64,000 bases of DNA from Desulfosarcina widdelii (GTDB lineage Bacteria; Desulfobacterota; Desulfobacteria; Desulfobacterales; Desulfosarcinaceae), in the NCBI RefSeq assembly GCF_009688965.1, contig NZ_AP021875.1:6510001-6574000 (forward strand), read 5' to 3'. This document shows, piece by piece, positions 15,850 to 24,887 of this stretch; the first letter of the stretch is position 1, and every line of letters begins with the position of its first letter. The translations under genes and the position numbers were made by a program. The notes beneath the pieces were generated by a model. That model was given only the letters and a program-made list of their open reading frames with translations, was not told where the DNA came from and did not search any database.

Positions 15850-17307
15850 GTGGAAATGGGATACCTGTTCAAACATCTGACCGTCCGCCTGTGGACGACG
15901 CTGACATTCGGCAGCATTGTATGCCTGGTGGCCCTGCCGCCTCTGGCCGCTGTCCTGGGACCGGACTGGATGGTCGTTCCGGGACTGATCCTGTTTATCC
16001 TGGCGTTCTGGTTGACAGGGGCAGGATTGGCCGCACTGGGACGCCGGCGGATGGCTCGCCTTTTGGAAGAGGCCACCGTCTGGGACCGAGCCGGCATGCA
16101 TCGGGAGGCGCGTCAGGCGTTTGCCCGGGCTACGGATACGGTGAACAGCTTTCTTTTTTCCCCATTTTCAAGAAAAGTCCCGGCCGAACGGCTGCTGGCC
16201 AAGATGGCCCGCTTCCAGTTGGCCCAGGCCGCACCCGAAGCGTCCTGCGATGCCACCGTAGACGCTTACCTGCGTCATTTCCCCCGTGACCGGGAAGCGG
16301 CCGTCAAATGGCTGGAAAGAATCCTGGGCGGAAGGGAGCCGTCCCCGACCTCCCATGAGATCGCTTCCCGCATCGGGGCGGCCCATTCCGAAGACACAGC
16401 CATCCAGCGGATGCTGGCCCGGTTTTATCTTGCCGAAGGGCGGTGCGATTACGCCGCCTTGCAGGCCTATCAATACATAGTGAAATTCGACAAGTCGCCG
16501 GGAGACGACCTGCTCGGACCCATGGCAGAGCTTTTCCTGGCCCAGTCCCGTGCGGATTTTCTGGCCCTGATGGTTTACCTGGCGCGGGTGGACGGCGGTG
16601 ATCGCGACCCACGCCTGCTTTCGGCAATCGCCGCCTGCCAGCAAGTGATCCCCCCCGGTCCAGAGAATCTGCCGACACTGGAAAAGGCCGAAGCCGTGTT
16701 AGCGGACCTGGACACGTCCCGGCGTCGCCGGTTGGCGGCGGAGTTCATGCCCCGGATTTCCGATTCCGGTATGGAACCATCCGCAAAACGGGCGTCCAGG
16801 CGGTGGAAGGCGGTGGGAAACGGCCTGCGCAATGGTATGAATGGGGCCTTGCGGGCGTTTTGCGCGGTGGGGCGGGGTATGCGGCGCTTGCGGGCAGTGT
16901 TTTCGACCGGTCCGGCAAAATCGATGCTCAAATGGTCGGTCATGGGTATTTTTGTCGTGGGCTTAGGCTGGATGGTGGTCAACACCGCGGTTCACCTGAT
17001 CGCCGATAATCAAACCGAGGAAACAGTGCCGCAACCGGTTGCCGCTCCGGTGACCGATCCGTTTACCCTGCAGGTAGCGGCCTATTTGAAGGAAGTCGAT
17101 GCCCGGCGTTATGCGGACCAGTTGAAAGGCAAGGACCTGGATGCCTATTGGACCCGTGCCTCCAGTGGCAGCAAAACCTGGTATCAGGTGCGCATTTCCC
17201 ATTTTCCGACCAAGGCCGAGGCCAGGAGTGTTGGCGAAGACCTGAAAAAACGGGGCTGGATCGGCGATTATTATGTTGCCAATTACAAACGGCCCGACGT
17301 ACCATAG
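15850..17307 (+). CDS. SPOR-domain membrane protein
   Basis: About 485 aa. Two close N-terminal helices (about 10-60, ending before GLAALGRRRMARL) are followed by a helical repeat-like middle (about 65-340). A third helix (WSVMGIFVVGLGWMVVNTAV) leads to a C-terminal SPOR domain (FTLQVAAYLKEVDARRYADQL ... WYQVRISHFPTKAEA), which binds denuded septal peptidoglycan. The product may therefore act in division or cell-wall remodelling, in line with the PBP gene upstream. The start is unsure: GTG 15850 or ATG 15856, neither with a clear ribosome binding site, because repeat copy B occupies the upstream DNA. Confidence 0.75.
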   Translation: MEMGYLFKHLTVRLWTTLTFGSIVCLVALPPLAAVLGPDWMVVPGLILFILAFWLTGAGLAALGRRRMARLLEEATVWDRAGMHREARQAFARATDTVNSFLFSPFSRKVPAERLLAKMARFQLAQAAPEASCDATVDAYLRHFPRDREAAVKWLERILGGREPSPTSHEIASRIGAAHSEDTAIQRMLARFYLAEGRCDYAALQAYQYIVKFDKSPGDDLLGPMAELFLAQSRADFLALMVYLARVDGGDRDPRLLSAIAACQQVIPPGPENLPTLEKAEAVLADLDTSRRRRLAAEFMPRISDSGMEPSAKRASRRWKAVGNGLRNGMNGALRAFCAVGRGMRRLRAVFSTGPAKSMLKWSVMGIFVVGLGWMVVNTAVHLIADNQTEETVPQPVAAPVTDPFTLQVAAYLKEVDARRYADQLKGKDLDAYWTRASSGSKTWYQVRISHFPTKAEARSVGEDLKKRGWIGDYYVANYKRPDVP

Positions 17308-17388
17308 CCTCCACTTACAAAATGACCGACCTTTCCGTTGGAATCGAACTTCTCTACCTGAACTGAATCTGTGCGAAGGAATTCGAAA

Positions 17389-18411
17389 ATGAACGCATCA
17401 ACCATGACCCAAATCATCGACCAATGTTTCCGGATGGACAGCCATGCCAGTCGCCTTTACGCGAGCCTGGCCCGCAATGCCGGCAGCAAGGATCTGAAAG
17501 CGTTCTGGCAGGATATCGCCACGCAGAACGAAACCCATCTGATCTATTGGAATCGTATGCAAAAATGGGCCGAAAAGGGAATGCTCAACAATCTTTTCGA
17601 CGATTCCCGACAGGTGCTCAAGGAGTTGACCGCCCTGCAGGAGAAGGTAAACGAACTGGCGGACGGCTGCCTGAAAATTCGCCGTAAGGAAAAAGCCTTC
17701 ACCATGGCCTTCAAGCTCGAATTTTACCTGCTTCACCCGGCCTTCGAAACCCTTTCCCAGTATGTGGCGACCTTTAACGGCGATTCCGATGCAGGTTCTT
17801 CCTGCGAGCGGTTTGTCAGCCGCCTGTTCGATGCCCTTCAAAAGAATGAATTGAGCACCCTGGAACTGGAACTGGTGGGAGAGGTCATTCATCGTCTCTG
17901 GAAGGAGAACCGGCGGATGGCTTTTTTGAGCAACTACGACGAACTGACCGGCGTGTTCAATCGCCGGGGTCTGTTCAACGCCATCACCCATCTGGCCCAC
18001 CTGGCCCAGCGCAATGGACACACCGTCAGCGCCCTGATGATCGACATCGACCGTTTCAAAGCCGTCAACGACACCTATGGCCACCAGTTCGGAGACGAGG
18101 TCCTGCGCCGGGTGGCCGATTGCATCCGTGAAAGCGTCCGTGCGTCGGATGTCCTGGGCCGCTACGGCGGCGAGGAATTCCTTGTCTTCCTGCCCCATGT
18201 CGAGGCCGTGTCCCTCAACGACGTGGGGGAAAAAATCAGAAAGGGCATCGAGACCATGCCCGACAATCCGGCGGAAGTTACGGTCAGCATCGGCATCGCC
18301 CATGGTCTCGTGGGCCGGGAGGTGGACGCGGACGTGAAGAAGCTCATCAACACCGCCGATGAGAGATTGCTGAAAGCCAAGGCCAAGGGCCGCAATTGCA
18401 TTCAACTATAA
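17389..18411 (+). CDS. Diguanylate cyclase (GGDEF)
   Basis: 340 aa. The C-terminal domain has DELTGVFNRRGLF, the substrate-binding DIDRFKAVNDTYGH, and the active-site GGEEF at residues 260-264, so it should make cyclic di-GMP from two GTP. An intact inhibitory site RASD (251-254) lies five residues before it. The N-terminal 160 residues are all-helical with spaced Asp/His/Glu and may be a sensory helical bundle; I do not recognise the family. No transmembrane helix, so cytoplasmic. ATG 17389 with GAAGGA upstream is preferred to GTG 17371. Confidence 0.9.
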   Translation: MNASTMTQIIDQCFRMDSHASRLYASLARNAGSKDLKAFWQDIATQNETHLIYWNRMQKWAEKGMLNNLFDDSRQVLKELTALQEKVNELADGCLKIRRKEKAFTMAFKLEFYLLHPAFETLSQYVATFNGDSDAGSSCERFVSRLFDALQKNELSTLELELVGEVIHRLWKENRRMAFLSNYDELTGVFNRRGLFNAITHLAHLAQRNGHTVSALMIDIDRFKAVNDTYGHQFGDEVLRRVADCIRESVRASDVLGRYGGEEFLVFLPHVEAVSLNDVGEKIRKGIETMPDNPAEVTVSIGIAHGLVGREVDADVKKLINTADERLLKAKAKGRNCIQL

Positions 18412-18416
18412 CGAAT

Positions 18417-18563
18417 GAATTCGCAAAACGCCCGATATCTGCGATACGCTCATCCCTCGTCAGTGCGGAGTGCGTTTAGGTGCGGCGCCTCCCTCCTCGG
18501 GATTCGCAAGCCTTCTTGTCCCGTCTGGTGTTCAGCGGGAGATCTCGGACGTTTTGCGAAGTC
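18417..18563 (-). repeat. Palindromic repeat family, copy C (long form, inverted)
   Basis: About 147 nt. Arms GAATTCGCAAAACG and CGTTTTGCGAAGTC pair with one mismatch. It shares the long-form block (TGTCCCGTCTGGT read in reverse) with copy A and the core (CTCATCCCTCGTCAGTGCGGAG, CCTCCCTCCTCGGGATTCGCAAG) with all copies. It begins 5 nt after the diguanylate cyclase stop. Confidence 0.85.
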
Positions 18564-18693
18564 GCTCAAAACGAGGCTTTACACAAGGTCGCATCCGTAA
18601 AAAGGGGTTGTCAGCCCCGCCCAAAGCGTTTAAACTGTTTGACATCTGGATACGGGATTGGCCGATTGCCATAACCAAAGGGAGGAGACAGAC

Positions 18694-18882
18694 ATGGAAA
18701 AAGAAGATGTCATCAGGATTGCCGAAGGGTTGCGACTGATCGAAGAAGGTGTGGAAACCATTCAGGCCGTGATGAAAGAGAAAAAAATCAAATCCCTTAA
18801 AGACGTAGCCGAAGAGCTGATTCCCTTTTTCAAGAAAGACGACGATTCGCTCACCGACTCCATTATCAGCCATCTGGGATAG
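18694..18882 (+). CDS. Small acidic helical protein of unknown function
   Basis: 62 aa, not recognised. The sequence is strongly charged and helical (MEKEDVIRIAEGL, IEEGVETIQAV, KKIKSLKDVAEEL), with no cysteines and no membrane segment. GGGAGGA lies at proper distance before the ATG, and a clean terminator follows, so it is a monocistronic gene. It could be a small regulator or adaptor. No neighbour gives a clue beyond the cyclic-di-GMP enzyme upstream. Confidence 0.7.
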   Translation: MEKEDVIRIAEGLRLIEEGVETIQAVMKEKKIKSLKDVAEELIPFFKKDDDSLTDSIISHLG

Positions 18883-18911
18883 TGCGATAGGTTAAATCGC
18901 ATCGAATAATG

Positions 18912-18950
18912 AAAATGCCGGACTTTCGCTTTGTGAAAGCCCGGCATTTT
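18912..18950 (+). terminator. Intrinsic terminator
   Basis: AAAATGCCGG-CTTTC pairs with GAAAG-CCGGCATTTT (inner loop GCTTTGT), giving a long stem flanked by A and T runs, 30 nt after the stop codon of the small gene. It can work in both directions. Confidence 0.85.
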
Positions 18951-18993
18951 AGTTTAATGGTGCCGAAAAAAAAATAACAAATTTTATTTCCTC

Positions 18994-19063
18994 GTCATTC
19001 CGGCGCAGGCCGGAATCCAGTAAATTTAATAAGTTCTGGATTCCGGATTAAATCCGGCATGAC
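18994..19063. repeat. Dispersed GTCATTCCGG palindrome
   Basis: GTCATTCCGGCGCAGGCCGG... and its partner ending CCGGATTAAATCCGGCATGAC form a 70-nt imperfect hairpin, with GGAATCCAG/CTGGATTCC as inner arms. It belongs to the widespread class of GTCATTCCGG...CCGGAATCCAG intergenic repeats. A second small hairpin, AGGGGCT/AGCCCCT followed by CTCTTTT (19069-19097), lies beside it. Confidence 0.75.
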
Positions 19064-19138
19064 GATTCAGGGGCTTTTCACGAGCCCCTCTCTTTTGATC
19101 GTAACGCATATATCGGACGAAATAATCGTTTCTGAGCT

Positions 19139-20785
19139 TTATTTGTAGTCCTCGCGCAGTTGTTTTTTATTAATCTTCCCCACACTGGTCTTGGCGATGG
19201 AATCCACGATCAGTACCTTGTCCGGGACGCCATATTTGGGGATGACGCCGTCTTCGGCGTATTTGGCAAAAAAGGCCTTGAGTTCCTCCTCGCTGGTTTC
19301 CGCTTCGGCTCCGGGTTTGAGCACCACCAAAGCCAGGGGACGCTCGGCCCATTTGGGATCGGGGACGCCGATCACCGCCGCCTCGCTCACCGCATCGTGA
19401 CGGCTGATGATGTCCTCCAGTTCAAGCGAGGAGATCCACTCGCCACCGGTTTTTATCACATCCTTGACCCGGTCGGTAATCTGCAGGTAGCCCTCGGGAT
19501 CGATGAAGCCGATGTCGCCGGTGTGCAGCCAGCCGTTGGCCCAAAGCTCTTCGCTCTTCTCCTCGTCGCCGACATATCCCTGGGTCAGCCATGGAGAGCG
19601 GACCACCACTTCGCCGGCGCTTTTGCCGTCGTGGGGCAGCGGATTGCCTTCCGTGTCCACCACCTCGAGCAGAACATTGGGCACGGGCAGGCCGGTGCGG
19701 CAGCGCATCTCCACCTGACGCTCGGCATCCCACTGGAACATGTGGGGCTTGAGGTTGGCCACGGTGAGCAGCGGACAGGTTTCGCTCATGCCGTAGGCCG
19801 TGTACAGATTGATGCCGTTTTCCAGGCCGGCCTTGCACAGGCCCCGGGGCAGGGCGCTGCCGCCGATGACCACCTTCCAGCGGGACAGGTCCAGCTGCTT
19901 GATGGCGGGGCTGGAGACCAGCATGTGAATAATGGTCGGCACGCAGTGGGAGAAGGTGACCTTCTGGGAGACGATCAGCTTGAGCAGCATTTCCGGCTCG
20001 TACTTGCCCGGATACACCTGCTTGGTACCCAGCATGGTGCACAGGTAGGGAATGCCCCAGGCGTGGACGTGAAACATGGGCGTCAGGGGCATGTAGACAT
20101 CCCCGGAATTGATGCCGGCCTGGGCCTCGTAGGCGCACAGCCCGGACATGAGCCCGTAGGTGTGCAGCACGATCTGACGGTGGCTGAAATAGACGCCCTT
20201 GGGCAGACCCGTGGTGCCTGTGGTGTAGAAGGTCGTAGCCATGGCGTTTTCGTCGAAATCGGGAAATTCGTACGCCGGTTCGGAACCGGCCAGAAGATTT
20301 TCGTATTCGTCGTCCAGGTTCAGGGGCGTATCCGGTGTACCGTCTTTGTCGTTGAGAAGAATGATTTTCTTCACGGTTTTCATCTGGTCCTTGACCGCCG
20401 CCAGCAGGGGCAGGAAATCGGCGTTGACCAGGATGACGTCGTCCTTGGCATGGTTGATGGTGTAGATGAGCTGCTCCGGAGACAGGCGGATGTTGATGGT
20501 ATGCAGCACGGCCCCCATCATGGGCACGGCAAAAAAGCACTCCAGGTAGCGGTGGCTGTCCCAGTCCATCACCGCCACCGTATCTCCCTGTTTGACGCCC
20601 ATCTTCTCAAGGGCGTTGGCCAGGCGCTGGATGCGCTGATTCAGCTCCACATAAGTGTAGGTCATTTTGTCGCGATAGACGATTTCGCGATCGGGATAAT
20701 AGGCCAGCGGCGTGCGCAGGATGTTTTTGATCAGCAGGGGAAAACCATAGGCGGACGGGGTCCTGGGGATGAGTCGGACGGACAT
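19139..20785 (-). CDS. AMP-dependent acyl-CoA synthetase (fatty-acid:CoA ligase)
   Basis: 548 aa, full length for the ANL superfamily. The P-loop-like motif is TTFYTTGTTGLPKGV, followed by YGMSETCPLL, the hinge region GWLHTGDIGF ... ITDRVKDVIKTGGEWIS, and the C-terminal catalytic Lys in KTSVGKINKKQLRE. It would activate a carboxylic acid, probably a medium or long fatty acid, to its acyl-CoA via an acyl-AMP. AAGGAGG precedes the ATG. It faces leftward away from the MaoC gene at 21349, another acyl-CoA enzyme. Substrate length cannot be set from sequence alone. Confidence 0.92.
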   Translation of the reverse strand: MSVRLIPRTPSAYGFPLLIKNILRTPLAYYPDREIVYRDKMTYTYVELNQRIQRLANALEKMGVKQGDTVAVMDWDSHRYLECFFAVPMMGAVLHTINIRLSPEQLIYTINHAKDDVILVNADFLPLLAAVKDQMKTVKKIILLNDKDGTPDTPLNLDDEYENLLAGSEPAYEFPDFDENAMATTFYTTGTTGLPKGVYFSHRQIVLHTYGLMSGLCAYEAQAGINSGDVYMPLTPMFHVHAWGIPYLCTMLGTKQVYPGKYEPEMLLKLIVSQKVTFSHCVPTIIHMLVSSPAIKQLDLSRWKVVIGGSALPRGLCKAGLENGINLYTAYGMSETCPLLTVANLKPHMFQWDAERQVEMRCRTGLPVPNVLLEVVDTEGNPLPHDGKSAGEVVVRSPWLTQGYVGDEEKSEELWANGWLHTGDIGFIDPEGYLQITDRVKDVIKTGGEWISSLELEDIISRHDAVSEAAVIGVPDPKWAERPLALVVLKPGAEAETSEEELKAFFAKYAEDGVIPKYGVPDKVLIVDSIAKTSVGKINKKQLREDYK

Positions 20786-20965
20786 GGCATACCTCCTTTG
20801 AGTGAAACCGTTAACGGATTGAAAAGATCGTTGTAAGCGTAACGCAAGCTGTTTTGAACATTAGCGCACTTCTCACAAAAGAACAATCGGTCGCCCAACT
20901 TTTTTCTTGTAGGTTTTGCACCTACAGCGCGGTTAATGCACGGCCGATGGGCCCATGTCATTTTT

Positions 20966-21249
20966 TCAGGTCGAATAATCGGATGAACCGCGTCCGATGG
21001 TCAGGCGACGGGTCAGTCCCCTGGCGTCCAGCACGTCACCGATTCGTTTCAGTGCGGCCGGGCATCGGGAACCTCAAGAAAAAGGGTCACCACCCCCCGG
21101 GCGTACCGGCCCCCTCGCCAGCGACCGTTTTTGCGGTCACCCAACGCTTTTTCCAGGCTGATGGACAGCTCATGGCGGAAGCGGGACATGTCGGGGTCTC
21201 CGGTACAGCGATCTTTCGAGAAATCGAAATGCAGCGTTAGCGTTTCCAT
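20966..21249 (-). pseudogene. Frameshifted small conserved-looking gene
   Basis: Leftward from ATG 21249, a frame reads METLTLHFDFSKDRC through GVVTLFLEVPDA and then stops at 21049-21051. A shift of one base continues the apparent protein as AALKRIGDVLDARGL to a stop at 20966-20968. The join makes a smooth protein of about 95 residues (alpha/beta, LEVPDA then a helix). Either the gene is broken by a one-base indel, or the sequence has an error, or it is a programmed shift. The family is not recognised. Confidence 0.4.
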
Positions 21250-21348
21250 GGCATCTTTGATACCATGGCGGTGTGACAGATCCGGTCACAGTCCGCAGTT
21301 CCGGTCTAATACGATCCAAATGACTACTGTATAACGGGAGCGCAAGCA

Positions 21349-21843
21349 ATGACCAAAGGCCAATTCAGCACAACACCACAGGAGCGATACCTGGAAGACT
21401 ACGTGGAAGGCGCGGTCCATGAAATGGGACCAATTTCGGTAACTGAAGAGGAGATCGTCGATTTCGCGAAAAAGTTCGATCCACAGGTCTTTCACACGGA
21501 CCCGGAGAAGGCCCGGGAAACGGTCTACGGCGGCCTCATCGCCAGCGGCTGGCACACCTGCGCGCTGTTCATGCGGCTGTTCGTGGAGCACTACCTGCCG
21601 GATCGGGCCAGCCTGGGAAGCCCTGGCGTGGACGAACTGCGCTGGCTCAAGCCGGTGCGTCCCGGCGACCGACTCACCCTGCGGATCACCGTGCACAAGG
21701 TCAAGCCCTCCCGCAGCAAGCCGGACCGGGGGGTGCTGTTTTCCTTTTGCGAGATGGTCAATCACACCGGCGAGGTGGTGGCCAGCATGATGGCCATGAA
21801 CCTGATCCGGTACCGGGGGCGCCATTGTCCCCAAGAGCGTTGA
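21349..21843 (+). CDS. MaoC-family (R)-specific enoyl-CoA hydratase
   Basis: 164 aa, a single hot-dog domain. The hydratase motif FDPQVFHTDPEKA supplies catalytic Asp 44 and His 49, followed by GGLIASGWHT as in MaoC dehydratases. It would hydrate trans-2-enoyl-CoA to the (R)-3-hydroxyacyl-CoA, or act on a related branched substrate. GGGAG precedes the start. It is the first of three closely spaced genes, the next starting 22 nt later. The divergent acyl-CoA synthetase suggests fatty-acid handling. Confidence 0.9.
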   Translation: MTKGQFSTTPQERYLEDYVEGAVHEMGPISVTEEEIVDFAKKFDPQVFHTDPEKARETVYGGLIASGWHTCALFMRLFVEHYLPDRASLGSPGVDELRWLKPVRPGDRLTLRITVHKVKPSRSKPDRGVLFSFCEMVNHTGEVVASMMAMNLIRYRGRHCPQER

Positions 21844-21865
21844 TTTTAACTGGAGAAATCGCATC

Positions 21866-22336
21866 ATGAACCGTGACGCATCCGTCAAACAAGCCATCCA
21901 CGAACTGCTGCGGCAGCAGCAGTTGGGTGTCCTCTCAACCATGGATGACGAAGCGCCTTATGCCAGCCTGGTGGCCTTCGCCGTCTCCGATGACGACCGC
22001 TGTCTCTATTTTGCCACCCCTCGAGCCACGCGCAAGTTCGCCAATATAACGGCCAATGCCGGGGTGGCCCTGCTCGTCAACAACAGTGTCAACCTTCCGG
22101 AAGATTTCCATCGGGCCAAAGCGGTCACGGCTGTCGGAATCGCCCGGGCGTTGACCGACGGGCGGCTGGATGCTGCCCGCAGCCACTACCTGGACAAACA
22201 TCCCTACCTGGAGTCGTTTGCCCACTCGCCCAGCTGCGTGTTTTTAGAAATTCGAGTGCAGCGATACATCCTGGTGGAGCGCTTCCAAAATGTCAGCGAA
22301 TATCGGATCGACCATGCAATGGATTCAACCCCTTGA
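21866..22336 (+). CDS. Pyridoxamine-phosphate-oxidase-like flavin-binding protein
   Basis: 156 aa. It has a split-barrel FMN-binding fold: QLGVLSTMDDEAPYASLVAFAVSDD, then LYFATPRATRKFANITANAGVALLVNN. The family includes heme- and F420- or FMN-binding proteins besides true PNPOx; the residues that would choose between them are not clear. The C-terminus (FLEIRVQRYILVERFQ) fits the last strand. The final 47 nt overlap the dikinase gene that follows. Role inferred as redox or cofactor binding only. Confidence 0.85.
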   Translation: MNRDASVKQAIHELLRQQQLGVLSTMDDEAPYASLVAFAVSDDDRCLYFATPRATRKFANITANAGVALLVNNSVNLPEDFHRAKAVTAVGIARALTDGRLDAARSHYLDKHPYLESFAHSPSCVFLEIRVQRYILVERFQNVSEYRIDHAMDSTP

Positions 22337-24488
22337 GACCCTGCCTTCGGGCGATACCCGCGACATTGGCGGCAAAGGCGCCGCATTGCACCGCCTGTGG
22401 GCTGGCCGCATCCGTGTTCCCAAAACATTGTGCGTCACCACCCGGGCCTACCGGGATTTCGTAAACCACGCCGGGCTGAGGGAAAAAATTTATCTCGAAC
22501 TCAGCCGCAAAGAATTTGCCGAAATGCGCTGGGAAGAGATTTGGGATGCCGCCCAGCGGCTGCGGCTGCTTTTTTTGCGATCCTCCCTGCCGCTGGAGAT
22601 GGCCTCCAGCATGCGCCAGGCGATCACCCAAGCCTTTGGCGAACGGATGATGGTGGTGCGCTCATCGTCACCGGAAGAGGACCTAAGCGGGCACAGTTTT
22701 GCCGGTCTGCACGCTTCCTACACCCATTTGCAGGGCTGCGAGGACGTGATGCACCACATCCGGCTTGTCTGGGCCTCCCTGTGGTCCGACGCCGCCCTGT
22801 TGTACAGACAGGAATTGGGGTTGGATGCCCTGACCAGCACCATGGCGGTTTTGGTCCAGGAGATGATTCCCGGACAGGTGTCCGGTATCTGTTTCACCCG
22901 GGACCCAACCGGCCTGGAATGCGGCGTCATCGAAGCGGTCCACGGGATGAATCCACCATTGGTCGACGGCAAGATAACTCCCGATCGCAGGATGATAGAT
23001 ACCGCCACCGGTGCCGTCATCGAACACAGGGCCCCTGCGTCGAGGAAGCAATGGCAGCAGCCGACGGCGACAGCCGGCGCCGCCCCCCTTTCAGCACTTC
23101 CAGATTTTCTGCAGGACCAGCCTCCTTTGACGCCGGCCCAGGTCGACCGCCTGTGGACAACAGCCGTCCGCGTCGCGGCCATGGCCGCTGCTCCACAGGA
23201 TATCGAGTGGACATTCGACAAAGAGGAACTGGTGCTGCTGCAGGCGCGTCCCATCACCACGGTATCTCGACCGGCGGAGGGTGACAACCGGTCCTGGTAT
23301 CTCAGTCTGCATCGAAGCTTGGAGAATCTGCTGGAATTGCGTCGGCGGATCGAAGAGGAGTGGATTCCCCGCATGCGGCAAACCGCGGATGAAGTGGCGG
23401 ACATCGATCCGGGAGCACTCGACGATGCGGATCTGGCCGCCGAAATCCGGCGCCGCTGGGAAATCAATCAGCACTGGACGGCGATTTATTGGGAGGATTT
23501 CATTCCCTTTGCCCACGGCATGAGGCTGTTCGGCCAAGTCTACAACGAGACGATGGTGCCGGACGATCCTTATGAATTCATGCTGCTGCTTCGCCACCAG
23601 GATCTGATCAGTGTCCGCAGGAATCGACAACTGGCGGATCTGGCGGCAGCCGTGCGACAGCGACCCCAGCGTGCGCGAGCCTTGGAAAGAGGCGATTTCA
23701 ATGCCCTGGATGCGGCCTTTCGCGAGCGTCTGGATGCATTTGTTTTACGCTACGGCGATCTGAGCTGTCCGGTGACCGGTGCGGTTGAATGCGCCCCCGA
23801 CACCGGCGCACTGGCCAACATTCTGCTTGAAATGGCCACCCTGCCGGAAACGGTGCCCACGAATGGTGGCGACCTGCCGTCCGCGGCCCTGGAAGCGGCC
23901 TTTCTCGATGCCTGCCCGGCCGGATCCATGGAAGACTGCCGACAGCTGCTCTCCCTGGCGCGTTCCAGCTATCGGCTCAGAGACGACGACAATATTCTGC
24001 TGGGCGCCATCGAAGCACGCCTGATCGCTGCCGCACAGGAGGGTCGCAAGCGGTCCCGGGACAACAGTGCCGGGCTGTCCGAAGTTCTGGCTGAACTGGG
24101 CCTGGACACCGCCGATCATGCCCCCCGGGCAAAGGCCGGAGCACCCCCTCCGGCCGTCAGCGAACGCCAGATTACCGGCCAGCCGGCAGGGCCGGGCCTG
24201 GTCCGCGGTCGTGCCCGGGTGATTGTCGAGCACAGCGATATCGCCCAGTTCAAAAGAGGAGAGATCATTGTCTGCGACGGTGTGGATCCCAACATGACCT
24301 TCGTCATGCCCCTGGCCGCCGGGATCGTCGAGCGACGCGGCGGCATGCTGATCCATGGGGCCATCATCGCCCGGGAATACGGGCTGCCCTGCGTCACCGG
24401 TGTGGCCGATGCCACCACGCGCATCACCACGGGTCAAACGATTACGGTAGACGGGTATTTGGGCATCGTTACCATCGGAGAAAAATAA
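22290..24488 (+). CDS. PEP-synthase-like dikinase (PEP/pyruvate-binding plus phosphohistidine domain)
   Basis: 732 aa. The N-terminal 320 residues form the ATP-binding PPDK_N domain (GGKGAALHRLWAGRIRVP; VRSSSPEEDLSGHSFAGLH; DIEWTFDKEELVLLQARPI). A helical middle follows. The C-terminal swivelling domain has the phospho-acceptor His 689 in GGMLIHGAIIAREYGLPCV. It lacks the PEP/pyruvate TIM barrel of PEP synthase, so it resembles the rifampin-phosphotransferase type: ATP to phosphohistidine to an acceptor bound by the middle domain. The acceptor is unknown. Start 22290 or 22314. Overlap with the flavin-binding gene implies coupling. Confidence 0.85.
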   Translation: MSANIGSTMQWIQPLETLPSGDTRDIGGKGAALHRLWAGRIRVPKTLCVTTRAYRDFVNHAGLREKIYLELSRKEFAEMRWEEIWDAAQRLRLLFLRSSLPLEMASSMRQAITQAFGERMMVVRSSSPEEDLSGHSFAGLHASYTHLQGCEDVMHHIRLVWASLWSDAALLYRQELGLDALTSTMAVLVQEMIPGQVSGICFTRDPTGLECGVIEAVHGMNPPLVDGKITPDRRMIDTATGAVIEHRAPASRKQWQQPTATAGAAPLSALPDFLQDQPPLTPAQVDRLWTTAVRVAAMAAAPQDIEWTFDKEELVLLQARPITTVSRPAEGDNRSWYLSLHRSLENLLELRRRIEEEWIPRMRQTADEVADIDPGALDDADLAAEIRRRWEINQHWTAIYWEDFIPFAHGMRLFGQVYNETMVPDDPYEFMLLLRHQDLISVRRNRQLADLAAAVRQRPQRARALERGDFNALDAAFRERLDAFVLRYGDLSCPVTGAVECAPDTGALANILLEMATLPETVPTNGGDLPSAALEAAFLDACPAGSMEDCRQLLSLARSSYRLRDDDNILLGAIEARLIAAAQEGRKRSRDNSAGLSEVLAELGLDTADHAPRAKAGAPPPAVSERQITGQPAGPGLVRGRARVIVEHSDIAQFKRGEIIVCDGVDPNMTFVMPLAAGIVERRGGMLIHGAIIAREYGLPCVTGVADATTRITTGQTITVDGYLGIVTIGEK

Positions 24489-24492
24489 GCTT

Positions 24493-24526
24493 GACGGACT
24501 CCTAAAACGGCCGATATCGGCCTTAC
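24493..24526. repeat. Fragment of the palindromic repeat family (copy F)
   Basis: GACGGACTCCTAAAACGGCCGATATCGGCCTTAC matches the left arm of copy E. The core and the other arm are missing. It begins 4 nt after the dikinase stop and ends before the stop of the convergent gene. Confidence 0.6.
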
Positions 24527-24532
24527 CCTTCT

Positions 24533-24868
24533 TCAGCAGAAGTTGCAGATCATGCTGTCTTGGGGAACAAAGTTCCGGTACTTTCTGGCGGCGGTTTTTG
24601 CCAGGTAGCCGGGAACGGCCATACCGGAATCGTACTCGGCATAATTGACGAAGGTGCGCCCGTCGATGCGGACTTTCATGCCTTTCTGCGGTGCGTTCAG
24701 GGGAATAATGGCGCACGCGGTTCGCAATTTCTTTTCGAGATCCGCAAACCCCATTTTGCGGGCCTGTTCGGATAAGTTTACTTCCAGATAGTGGCGCCCG
24801 CCACGCTGCAGTTTACCGCTATAAGTTTCTTCTACATGTTCGAGAAGTTCATCGATTCGGGTATCCAT
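24533..24868 (-). CDS. Hypothetical protein with C-terminal CNFC
   Basis: 111 aa, not recognised. It starts with a charged helix (DTRIDELLEHVEETY) and ends in MICNFC, a CxxC pair at the very C-terminus that could bind metal or form a disulfide. ATG 24868 is chosen because AAGGAG lies 8 nt upstream; longer in-frame starts exist. It is the second gene of a leftward pair with a DUF2177 membrane protein, the gap being 19 nt. Soluble, likely cytoplasmic. Confidence 0.65.
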   Translation of the reverse strand: MDTRIDELLEHVEETYSGKLQRGGRHYLEVNLSEQARKMGFADLEKKLRTACAIIPLNAPQKGMKVRIDGRTFVNYAEYDSGMAVPGYLAKTAARKYRNFVPQDSMICNFC

Positions 24869-24887
24869 ATTTTTTCTCCTTGCCATT

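Noticed and set aside
19160..20836. 558-codon plus-strand frame opposite the acyl-CoA synthetase
   Set aside because: Shadow frame rich in Gly, His and Asp; the minus-strand gene has all ANL motifs.
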